Origin: Pseudophaeobacter arcticus DSM 23566
Lineage (GTDB): Bacteria; Pseudomonadota; Alphaproteobacteria; Rhodobacterales; Rhodobacteraceae
Length of the DNA: 64,000 nucleotides
Direction: 5' to 3'
Assembly (NCBI RefSeq): GCF_000473205.1
Contig: NZ_KI421507.1
Location: 593,934-657,933, forward strand
This document shows positions 56,444-64,000 of the stretch, piece by piece. Each line of letters begins with the position of its first letter. The first letter of the stretch is position 1. Position numbers and translations under genes: made by a program. The notes under the pieces are model-generated. The model was given only the letters and a program-made list of their open reading frames with translations, was not told the DNA's origin and did not search any database.

Positions 56444-58801
56444 ATGGCGGATGAGCTTCCTGAAATTCTGTCCCTCAAAGGCCTGTCGGGCGGCTATGGC
56501 AAGGTGCCGATCCTGCATGGCATTGATGTCTCGGTTGCTGAAAATGAGGTGGTTGGCATCCTGGGCCACAACGGCATGGGCAAGACCACCCTGTTGAAAA
56601 CCATCATGGGGTTTTTACCCGCCAGCGCCGGCTCCGCCCGGTTCCATGACACCGATATCACCCGCCTGTCACCCTATGAACGCGCCGGGCTTGGCATTGG
56701 CTATGTGCCGCAGGGGCGCGGGATTTTTCCGCAGCTTTCGGTGCGGGACAATCTGCGTTTTGCCTGGCATGAATATGCCGGCGCCAGCGAAGACGAGGTG
56801 ATGCAGGCTGTGCTGTCAGACTTTCCGCGTCTGCGCCCGCTTTTGAACCGCGATGGCGGTGCGCTGTCCGGGGGGGAGCAGCAACTTCTGGCGCTGGCCC
56901 GCTGCCTGATGGGCGCGCCGGAATTTTTGCTGCTGGATGAACCCACCGAGGGTATTCAGCCCTCTATCATCGAAGAAATGGCCGAGACCCTGTTGCAGCT
57001 GCGCCAAAGCCGGGGGCTGTCGATTTTACTGGTTGAGCAGAATTTCGACTTTATCGCGGATCTGTCAGACCGGGTGCTGGTTCTTGAGCGGGGCCGGATT
57101 ACTGCGGAGCTGACCCAGAATGATCTGCTGGATCAAGCCAAAGTTGATCAGTTTCTGGGTTTTGGCGCCGCCAGATCAACCCGAGCTCAAAGCACATCCC
57201 AGCCCGGGGTGGCGCTCTCAAAATCTTCTGAAATTCAGGGGTCTGCGCGGCAAATGCCTGAACCGATGCCTGCAAATGTGGTGACCAATATGACTGTGAA
57301 ACGCCCCTCCTTGTCGCAGATGCGCGATATGGCCAACCGCTTTGATATGAGCCTGACGGATGCAGAACTGGCCGAGTACTCGCAGATTATGGAACCCTAT
57401 ATCCAGGCCTATGATCGTCTGGATGCGACGCCGGATCATCTGCCCGAAGTCAGATACCCGCGCGCGCCGGGGCATTTTCCCGATTTTGCAGAAAATCCGC
57501 TGAATGCCTGGTATGTCAAAACCGAGGTGCGTGGCGCCCCTGATGGACCCTTGCGGGGCAAGCGGGTCGCGCTCAAGGACACCATCTGCCTGGCTGGGGT
57601 GCCGATGATGAATGGCTCCTCGATCATGGAGGGCTATACGCCTGAGATCGACGCCACCATTGTTACCCGGATGCTGGACGCCGGCGCGGTGATCGCGGGC
57701 AAGGCCCATTGTGAAAACTTCTGCCTGTCCGGAGGATCGCATACCAATGCCAAGGGGCCGGTTCAAAACCCCTGGAAACACGGCTACATGGCAGGCGGCT
57801 CCTCCAGCGGCTCTGCGGCCCTGGTTGCATCCGGCGAAGTGGATATGGCCATCGCCGGGGATCAGGGCGGCTCAATTCGTATTCCGTCCTCCAACTGCGG
57901 TGTTTACGGGATGAAGCCCACCCATGGGCTTGTGCCCTATACCGGGGTGATGCCGGTCGAGCAGACCATCGACCATGTTGGCCCGGTGACCAACACGGTG
58001 GCAGATAATGCGCTGTTGCTGGAAGTCCTGGCCGGAGAGGACGGGCTGGACCCGCGCCAATATGCGCCGCAGACCTTTCGCTATACCGAGGCCCTGGGGC
58101 GCGGAGCGCAGGGGCTGCGGATTGGCATTCTTAAAGAAGGCATCCATCGCCCCGAAAGCGAGGCCGATGTTGACCAGAAAGTGCTCGCCGCAGCGGAGAG
58201 ATTTCGCCAACTCGGGGCGCGGGTGGACGAAGTTTCCATTCCCGAACACCACCTGGCGGTAGATTGCTGGACCGCGATCACCGTCGAGGGGCTGCAGGAT
58301 CACATGATGCGTGGCAATTCCGGCGGCACCAATTATCGCGGCTTGTTCCTGCCGTCGATGATGGACCACATGGCCCAATGGCGATCCCGCGCGGATGAGC
58401 TGTCGCATTCTCTCAAGGTCTGCATGTTCTTGGGCGAATTCTTTCAGGAACAATACCGGGGGCGGTTTTACGGCAAGGCACAGAACCTGATGCGCAAGGC
58501 GAACGAAAAATACGCCGAGGTGTTCAGGCAATATGACCTGTTGTTGATGCCCACAGTGCCGATGAAGCCACAGCAGATCCCCCCCGCCGATTGTTCGATC
58601 ACGCTGTATGTTCAGCGCGCCTTTGAGATGATTGGGAATACCGCGCCGTTCAACGGCGGCCTGCCGGCGATGAATGTGCCCTGTGGGCTCAGCGAGGGCC
58701 TGCCCATCGGCATGATGCTGGTGGGGCCAAAATTTGGTGAGTTGAAAATCTACCAAGCGGCCGATGCCTTTGAGCAGAGCGGCGACTGGCGCGCAATGTA
58801 A
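56444..58801 (+). CDS. ABC ATPase (LivF/UrtE-type) fused to an amidase
   Basis: The protein has 785 aa in one frame. Residues 1-240 are the ATPase: [51 protein letters not shown] and [14 protein letters not shown] polar linker (about 241-282) leads to a full amidase-signature enzyme with Lys 378 ([11 protein letters not shown]), Ser 453 ([10 protein letters not shown]) and Ser 477 ([11 protein letters not shown]). Spacing (75 and 24) equals the Lys-Ser-Ser spacing known in FAAH. It resembles amidases linked with nitrile hydratases. An internal ATG at 57290 (Met 283) could also start a free amidase. This fusion would hydrolyse an amide at the transporter. Confidence 0.88.
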   Translation: MADELPEILSLKGLSGGYGKVPILHGIDVSVAENEVVGILGHNGMGKTTLLKTIMGFLPASAGSARFHDTDITRLSPYERAGLGIGYVPQGRGIFPQLSVRDNLRFAWHEYAGASEDEVMQAVLSDFPRLRPLLNRDGGALSGGEQQLLALARCLMGAPEFLLLDEPTEGIQPSIIEEMAETLLQLRQSRGLSILLVEQNFDFIADLSDRVLVLERGRITAELTQNDLLDQAKVDQFLGFGAARSTRAQSTSQPGVALSKSSEIQGSARQMPEPMPANVVTNMTVKRPSLSQMRDMANRFDMSLTDAELAEYSQIMEPYIQAYDRLDATPDHLPEVRYPRAPGHFPDFAENPLNAWYVKTEVRGAPDGPLRGKRVALKDTICLAGVPMMNGSSIMEGYTPEIDATIVTRMLDAGAVIAGKAHCENFCLSGGSHTNAKGPVQNPWKHGYMAGGSSSGSAALVASGEVDMAIAGDQGGSIRIPSSNCGVYGMKPTHGLVPYTGVMPVEQTIDHVGPVTNTVADNALLLEVLAGEDGLDPRQYAPQTFRYTEALGRGAQGLRIGILKEGIHRPESEADVDQKVLAAAERFRQLGARVDEVSIPEHHLAVDCWTAITVEGLQDHMMRGNSGGTNYRGLFLPSMMDHMAQWRSRADELSHSLKVCMFLGEFFQEQYRGRFYGKAQNLMRKANEKYAEVFRQYDLLLMPTVPMKPQQIPPADCSITLYVQRAFEMIGNTAPFNGGLPAMNVPCGLSEGLPIGMMLVGPKFGELKIYQAADAFEQSGDWRAM

Positions 58802-58815
58802 AGGGGTCCAAAGCC

Positions 58816-60576
58816 ATGTCTATCCTCAACGAAAGCCTTGCCAGTCAGATCTCGGGCTGGTCCAACCCTCGGGACCTAGCCGAGGACACCTCGGCGCCGC
58901 GCAATGGGCTGTCCTATGTGCGGGGGCCAAGCACACCCAGCCTGGCCTATGTCACCATTCCCCAGCTGCTGCGGGACGCGGTGTCGCGGTTTGGCCCGCG
59001 TGAGGCAGTTGTATTTTGTGACCAGAATATCAGGCTGAGCTACTATGATTTGGACCGGGCCGTGGATGCGCTTGCCTCGGGGTTTCTGGCGCTGGGGCTG
59101 AACAAGGGCGATCGGGTCGGCATCTGGTCGCCAAACCGCTACGAATGGGTTCTGACCCAGTTTGCAACAGCCCGGGCGGGGTTGGTCCTGGTGAATATCA
59201 ATCCGGCCTACCGGTCGAGCGAGCTTGAATATGCCCTCAATACAGTGGGCTGCAAGGCGCTGGTGGCGGCCAGGTCCTTTAAAAGCTCTGACTATGACGG
59301 CATGATCCGCAGCCTGGCACCCGAGCTGGAACAGGCCTCCCCTGGGCGGCTACAGTCTGTCAGGCTGCCGCAGTTGCGCAGTGTGATCATTATGGAGGAG
59401 GCACCGGGCCCGGGCGTCTATTCGTTCAAGCAGTTGCAGGGCCTTGGCGGGCCTGCGCAGCACCTGCGCCTGATGCAGATAGATCAAACGCTCAACCCGG
59501 ATGATGCCATCAATATCCAGTTCACCTCGGGCACCACCGGCAGCCCAAAGGGGGCAACGCTGTCGCATTACAACGTGGTCAACAATGCGCGCTTTGTGAC
59601 CGACCGCATCACCCTGACCGAAACTGACCGACTGGCGATCCCGGTGCCGCTTTACCATTGTTTTGGCATGGTCATGGGGGTTCTTGGAGCTGTGAGCAAA
59701 GGTGCTACGATGGTGTTCCCGGGCGAAGCCTTTGAGGCAGAAAGCACCCTCAAGGCTGTGGCTGAGGAAAGATGCACTGCAGTCTACGGGGTGCCCACCA
59801 TGTTTGCGGCCATGCTGGATAGGCTGGAGAGCTCCCCGCGCGATCTGTCCTCGCTGCGCACCGGCATCATGGCCGGGGCGCTGTGCCCGGTTGAGATCAT
59901 GCAGCGGGTCACCTCCGAGATGAATATGAGCGAAGTCACGATCTGCTATGGCATGACGGAAACCTCGCCGGTGTCCTTTCAGAGCTTTGTTGACGACCCA
60001 ATCGGGAAACGCTGTGAAACCGTTGGTCGGGTGCATCCGCATCTGGAGGTGAAATGCGTCGATCAGAATGGACAGATTACGCCCGTCGGTGTCCAGGGAG
60101 AGCTGTGCACCCGTGGCTATTCGGTGATGAAGGGCTATTGGGGCAATGCCGACAAAACGGCAGAGAGCATCCGTGATGGCTGGATGCACACAGGTGACCT
60201 TGCGATACTGGATGCGCAGGGGTTTTGCACCATCACCGGTCGACTAAAAGACATGATTATCCGTGGTGGGGAAAACATCTACCCGAGCGAGATCGAGGCG
60301 TTTCTGACCCGCCTGCCCATGGCCCGCGAGGTTCAGGTTTTTGGGATACCTGATGAAAAATTCGGGGAAGAGGTCTGTGCCTGGGTTGTGGCCAAGGCCG
60401 GAGAAACGGTGAGCGAAGACCAGGTGCGCGACTTTTGTCAGGGGCAAATTGCCCATTTCAAAGTGCCCCGCCATATCCGGATCGTCGAAGAAATTCCGAT
60501 GACAATTACCGGCAAGCCGCAAAAATTTGTGATGCGGGAAAAAATGCTGGAATGGCTTGGCCAGTCCTCCCCTTGA
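58816..60576 (+). CDS. AMP-forming acyl-CoA synthetase of the amide operon
   Basis: The protein has 586 aa, starting 14 nt after the amidase fusion. Motifs: [43 protein letters not shown] and the hinge [20 protein letters not shown]. The catalytic Lys is in [15 protein letters not shown]. It resembles medium-chain/AcsF-type ligases. In context it would convert the acid released by the amidase to its CoA ester for catabolism. Confidence 0.92.
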   Translation: MSILNESLASQISGWSNPRDLAEDTSAPRNGLSYVRGPSTPSLAYVTIPQLLRDAVSRFGPREAVVFCDQNIRLSYYDLDRAVDALASGFLALGLNKGDRVGIWSPNRYEWVLTQFATARAGLVLVNINPAYRSSELEYALNTVGCKALVAARSFKSSDYDGMIRSLAPELEQASPGRLQSVRLPQLRSVIIMEEAPGPGVYSFKQLQGLGGPAQHLRLMQIDQTLNPDDAINIQFTSGTTGSPKGATLSHYNVVNNARFVTDRITLTETDRLAIPVPLYHCFGMVMGVLGAVSKGATMVFPGEAFEAESTLKAVAEERCTAVYGVPTMFAAMLDRLESSPRDLSSLRTGIMAGALCPVEIMQRVTSEMNMSEVTICYGMTETSPVSFQSFVDDPIGKRCETVGRVHPHLEVKCVDQNGQITPVGVQGELCTRGYSVMKGYWGNADKTAESIRDGWMHTGDLAILDAQGFCTITGRLKDMIIRGGENIYPSEIEAFLTRLPMAREVQVFGIPDEKFGEEVCAWVVAKAGETVSEDQVRDFCQGQIAHFKVPRHIRIVEEIPMTITGKPQKFVMREKMLEWLGQSSP

Positions 60577-60801
60577 TTGCGGTCCGTGTTCAGACAGCCC
60601 CAAACCGTGAGCGTCTCTGCGGGGGGCGCCATGGCTGCCAGCCGACAGAGGGTTTGCACCAGGGGGAAGAGTATCACCCAAAAGTTGTGTAAAAATATTT
60701 GACTAACTCTACCTCAGGTGGAACTGTGCAGCCATTGTACGGCCCAAAGCGCGGTGCAGGAGCCAGGACCAACGCATTATTTGATACATTGGGGTAGCTA
60801 T

Positions 60802-62622
60802 ATGAACATAGAGACGAATTTGAAACACGTGCAGGACATGCGCGAAACGTTTGATTTGTCGCAGGCCGAGGTCCTGATGGTTGCGGTCATCAATGCAGGG
60901 GTGCTTGGGGACAAGGACACATTAAAGGCCCGGTTGATCGCGGATCTACAGGCGGCGATCCAGGTCGAACTGGCAACCATTCCGCTGTATTTGTATAGCT
61001 ATTACTCGATCAATCGGACCAAACTGCAGGGCAAAGACCTGGAGGCTGCGCAGATTTTTGCCAATGAGGCGGGCGGCATCATCATGTCGGTTGCGGTTGA
61101 AGAGATGTTGCACATGTCTTTGTCCAGCAACATCTACTTTGCTTTGACAGGCCAGCCGCCGCAGCTCTACCAGGCGGCGCCACAAAGCTACCCGGCGCTC
61201 TTGCCGCATCATAATCCGGTGGTGCCGGAAGGCCCCGATCCACAGGCCAAGGGCGGGATCCCGCTGCGGCCCTTCTGTTCAGCTCAGCTGTGGCATTTCC
61301 TGCAGATTGAATATCCGCATAACCCTTATTTCAGTGAAATTCCTGTCGAGGCTTTGCCGGATCTGATAGGGAAACTGTCCCAGATGTCCGCCAAAGAGGC
61401 CCTGGCGTTTTTGAATGAACATGGCTGGCCGATGGATCAGAACTGGAATTCGATTGGCCAGTTCTATTCCTTTATTCGCTGCATTGTGGCCTCTGCCTAT
61501 TTTGACGATGCGGACTTTCAGGCGGGAAATCCCAAGCAGCAAATCCAACCCTATAACTATGCTCCCAATAATATCGACACCATCTATCCCAAACAGGCCT
61601 TTGACCCCTCAAAACCGGCGCCGTCCTCTCCAGGTGCTGGCTCCGGCTGTCCTGCGGGGCTTCCCGGTGCGGCAGAGGTCACTGTTTATGGCGATGCGGC
61701 GGATAGCTCTGATGCGCCGCTGCGTCCGGTTGAGGATCACAAGGGGCATAGGGTTACGGGCGCTTTTGAGCTGATGACAGTTTCCAGCCGCGAGGATGTC
61801 ATGCTGGCGCTGGAAACGATCTGTGAGCAGGGGGAGGGATATTCCGCCAAACCCGGCGGCAGCGAGGCAACCTGGGACGACCCTGACACAGAGGCGGAGC
61901 AGAGCCATTTTGACAAGTTCCTTGAGTTGCAGATGCAGTTTGAGGACTTTTCGCAGAGCCTGGAAAGCCTGCCGCCCTGGATGGAAGAACAGATCGACCT
62001 GCAGTGGCTGTCGGAAGCGGTGCAGGGCAAGGCGAACAAATGGAGCGCGGAGGGGCTCAAGGCCAAAGAGCTGCTGTTTGACTACCCGGACAATCCGACG
62101 CGCGCGGACTATGCCCATGATCCGGTGGCAACCGCGCTGAATGATTTTTGTAGCGGCTTGTTCCAGTACATGCTGATCCTGTCGGAAACCATCTACAAGA
62201 TCGAGCCAAACTATGTCGCGCCGGACCAGCCGGGGGCGGACAAGGTTTCAAAGGACGGCACAGTCCCGCACCAAAAGTATTTTTTCAACATTGCTTTGCA
62301 TCGCTCGATGATCTGGATCCTGGACAAATTCATCGCCCTGATGCGTGGTTACGAGGTGACCCTTGCGGATGGTCGGTCCGTCGCGTTGGCGCCCAGTTTT
62401 GACAACCTTGGCTTTGGACCGGCGGGGCAGGGGCTTGGCGCGCGCCAGGATGCCTTTGCCAATCTGGCGCAGCTTGGCGCCGAGGCGCTGCTTGCAACGG
62501 CGGGGAATAGTGCGCTCAACGGTGCTGTGGCGCCGCTTGTGGCGCTGACCATCAACAAAACATCCTCTGATGGCGAGGGCATGCACCTGCCTGATGTCAG
62601 CGCCTACTGGCCACAGCCCTAG
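60802..62622 (+). CDS. VioB-type ferritin-like protein
   Basis: The protein has 606 aa from ATG 60802 (GGGGTAG upstream; the frame opens at 60718). Residues about 50-270 match the ferritin-like PF12902 domain also found in VioB/RebD-type enzymes: AAIQVELATIPLYLYSYYSI and SVAVEEMLHMSLSSN, with Glu-x-x-His typical of diiron helices. The C-terminal half (about 430-600) is helical and unassigned (KYFFNIALHRSMIWILDKFI). VioB and RebD join indole-pyruvate imines; the reaction here is unknown. It precedes a Cys-rich protein and a DUF692 oxygenase. Confidence 0.8.
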   Translation: MNIETNLKHVQDMRETFDLSQAEVLMVAVINAGVLGDKDTLKARLIADLQAAIQVELATIPLYLYSYYSINRTKLQGKDLEAAQIFANEAGGIIMSVAVEEMLHMSLSSNIYFALTGQPPQLYQAAPQSYPALLPHHNPVVPEGPDPQAKGGIPLRPFCSAQLWHFLQIEYPHNPYFSEIPVEALPDLIGKLSQMSAKEALAFLNEHGWPMDQNWNSIGQFYSFIRCIVASAYFDDADFQAGNPKQQIQPYNYAPNNIDTIYPKQAFDPSKPAPSSPGAGSGCPAGLPGAAEVTVYGDAADSSDAPLRPVEDHKGHRVTGAFELMTVSSREDVMLALETICEQGEGYSAKPGGSEATWDDPDTEAEQSHFDKFLELQMQFEDFSQSLESLPPWMEEQIDLQWLSEAVQGKANKWSAEGLKAKELLFDYPDNPTRADYAHDPVATALNDFCSGLFQYMLILSETIYKIEPNYVAPDQPGADKVSKDGTVPHQKYFFNIALHRSMIWILDKFIALMRGYEVTLADGRSVALAPSFDNLGFGPAGQGLGARQDAFANLAQLGAEALLATAGNSALNGAVAPLVALTINKTSSDGEGMHLPDVSAYWPQP

Positions 62623-62720
62623 CGCGCAAACTGCGCCTGCAGCACAGCCCGTTCTGACCTGGAAAAGGTGCAAATGAACTGGCCCTCACGCCACTTGAAG
62701 ATGCCCGAAAGGACACAGCC

Positions 62721-63332
62721 ATGTCTGAGACAAAGCACAGCAACACCAAGACATCAAAGGCAGATCTGCCCGCCGTGGTGCCGCCGCCCTTTAACTGGAA
62801 AGACACCCCCTATGGGAAGGCAGGCGCGCCGCTGGAATTGCCGGAAGGTGCTGAATTACATGCCTGTCTGGGGCTGAACTCCTGCAAGGGGCAGGATCGC
62901 TACGGCATTCATGGACCCAATGGCAACAATCCAAACAGCTGTGCCGGGCAGGGGTTTTGCGCCACCACCGAAATCCATTCCTGCCATACCAATAACAACT
63001 GCGCCAATCAGGGGGGCTGTGGGCTGTATGGCTGGGGGCCCGATATGGACCAGCCTGGCCAGAACGACTGCCGCTCGATGGGGTCATGTGCGGCCCCGAT
63101 CAATGCCGAACGTTTTATCACCGAAGGTGACCACAAGGGGATGAGCGTCTGGACCCGCGCCCGCCAGGTGTTCGAGGCAGCCTACGAGCAAAAGCAATCG
63201 GGTGAAAAACTCGGGGCGGCGCCAGCGCCGTTTACCGATACCGGCCCGACGGAATCCTGGATCACGGAAAACTGCAACAGCTTTGCCGCCTGTGGCGCCA
63301 GTGGGCTCTCCGGGGGAGGCAGCTGTTCGTGA
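62721..63332 (+). CDS. Cys-rich protein, candidate substrate of the DUF692 enzyme
   Basis: The protein has 203 aa from ATG 62721 (AAAGGA 9-14 nt upstream). Twelve Cys: 49, 55, 74, 80, 88, 94, 100, 117, 123, 185, 191, 202. Most lie 6 residues apart in Gly/Asn-rich units such as ACLGLNSCKGQ, NSCAGQGFCAT, SCHTNNNC and NQGGCGLYG. No signal peptide is evident. A GTGA overlap couples it to the DUF692 gene. MNIO enzymes of the DUF692 family modify Cys in peptides, so this protein is the obvious substrate candidate. It is longer than usual RiPP precursors, and a metal-binding role is an alternative. Confidence 0.75.
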   Translation: MSETKHSNTKTSKADLPAVVPPPFNWKDTPYGKAGAPLELPEGAELHACLGLNSCKGQDRYGIHGPNGNNPNSCAGQGFCATTEIHSCHTNNNCANQGGCGLYGWGPDMDQPGQNDCRSMGSCAAPINAERFITEGDHKGMSVWTRARQVFEAAYEQKQSGEKLGAAPAPFTDTGPTESWITENCNSFAACGASGLSGGGSCS

Positions 63333-64000
63333 CAACACCGCCGACAGAGAGATTGGAACTGCCCAAGCTCGGCCTGGGGCTGGGGCTGCGAAACACCCAT
63401 TTTGACCATATCCTGACCACCTGGCCGGATGTGGACTGGTTCGAGGCCATCTCGGAGAACTTTATGGATTCCGGCGGGCGTCCGCGTCAGGTGATCCGCA
63501 AAGTGGCAGAGCGCTATCCGGTGGTGCTGCATGGGGTGTCGCTGTCAATTGGCAGCAGCGATCCTTTGAACATGGACTACCTGCAGCGGCTGAAACATCT
63601 GGCCCAAGAGCTGCAGCCGCAGTGGATCAGCGATCACCTGTGCTGGACCGGTGTCATGGGGCTGAACTCGCATGATCTGCTGCCGGTTCCGCTGACCGAG
63701 ACAACGCTGGACCACATCGCCGCCCGTGTGCACCGGGTGCAAGAGGTGCTGGATCGTCCGCTGATCCTGGAAAACCCCTCTACCTATCTGGATTTTCGTG
63801 AAAATACTCTGTCAGAGCCTGAATTCCTGCGTGCCCTCTGTGACCGCACCGATTGTGGTTTGCTCCTGGACGTCAACAATGTCTTTGTGAGCTGCTTTAA
63901 CACCGAAAGCGATCCGGTGGACTACTTTGACAGCTTCCCCTGGTCCCGCGTGGTGCAGATGCATCTGGCGGGGCATACGGATTGTGGCAGCCATTTGATT
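63329..64000 (+). CDS. DUF692 multinuclear non-heme iron oxygenase (MNIO), 5' part
   Basis: The gene starts at GTG 63329 (GGGGGAGG 10 nt upstream) and runs open for 224 codons to the window edge. Family motifs: GLGLGLRNTHFDHIL, WFEAISENFM, VVLHGVSLSIGSSDPLN, WISDHLCWTG, LILENPSTYL, LLLDVNNVFVSCFN and MHLAGHTDCG. The conserved His, Glu, Asp and Asn that bind two or three irons are present. Characterised relatives (MbnB, TglH) oxidise Cys residues in ribosomal peptides. It is co-translated with the Cys-rich gene. The remaining third of the protein, and any partner beyond it, is outside the window. Confidence 0.95.
   Translation, partial: MTTPPTERLELPKLGLGLGLRNTHFDHILTTWPDVDWFEAISENFMDSGGRPRQVIRKVAERYPVVLHGVSLSIGSSDPLNMDYLQRLKHLAQELQPQWISDHLCWTGVMGLNSHDLLPVPLTETTLDHIAARVHRVQEVLDRPLILENPSTYLDFRENTLSEPEFLRALCDRTDCGLLLDVNNVFVSCFNTESDPVDYFDSFPWSRVVQMHLAGHTDCGSHLI

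Overview
The window looks like chromosome of a marine alphaproteobacterium of the Roseobacter group (Rhodobacterales). Reasons: GC-rich coding on both strands, an aa3 oxidase subunit I with an FNR-type box beside DUF2244, Rhodobacterales-type folB-folP, paired Lrp regulators opposite ilvC, and an RiPP locus resembling one I recall from Pseudophaeobacter (Phaeobacter) arcticus. The species call is inference.

Layout. Positions 1-19000 are mostly housekeeping: a divergent pyruvate phosphate dikinase, a SleB-type wall hydrolase, folB (with an extra C-terminal domain) and folP, two tandem EamA exporters, ilvC with two overlapping Lrp regulators, a class V aminotransferase, a UbiH-type hydroxylase, a HAD nucleotidase, a GntR regulator, a large GT2 glycosyltransferase, carA and a GatB/YqeY protein. 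From 19000 to 29000 come a MerR/DUF2938 divergent pair with a typical 19-bp-spacer promoter, a GFA protein, DUF2244-ctaD, a HIT hydrolase, a LuxR-like/pseudo-alpha-beta-hydrolase fusion, lipB and a secreted caspase-like protein with Gln-Gly repeats. At 29104 a tRNA-Leu(GAG) is followed by remnants of a tyrosine integrase and an IS5-type transposase, then a low-GC hybrid histidine kinase: the scar of an integration hotspot.

Positions 32504-45400 form the most striking operon, a complete RiPP (proteusin/lanthipeptide) pathway. It holds an HlyD-like adaptor, a C39-peptidase ABC exporter, a second NHLP-type ABC exporter, a 94-aa nitrile-hydratase-like precursor with a very short core (GRSCTVTIM), a tandem GNAT, a UPF0489 peptide-arginase-like protein, a JmjC/cupin hydroxylase and a LanM whose cyclase half has lost all three zinc ligands. 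The gene set predicts an exported peptide whose single core Arg becomes ornithine, is perhaps hydroxylated and N-acylated, and whose Ser/Thr may be dehydrated.

Positions 45455-60576 form an acyl-CoA/amide catabolism region. It contains an acyl-CoA ligase, a fused biotinyl-carboxyltransferase, a MarR regulator with a motif repeated three times, an AmiC-like cytoplasmic sensor, a flotillin-like protein, a complete branched-chain-amino-acid/urea-type ABC importer whose second ATPase is fused in frame to an amidase, and a second acyl-CoA ligase. The logic is import of an amide, hydrolysis on the ABC-amidase fusion, and CoA activation of the acid.

The window ends (60802-64000) in a second RiPP-like locus: a VioB-type ferritin-like protein, a 203-aa protein with 12 cysteines, and the start of a DUF692 (MNIO) iron oxygenase cut by the window edge.
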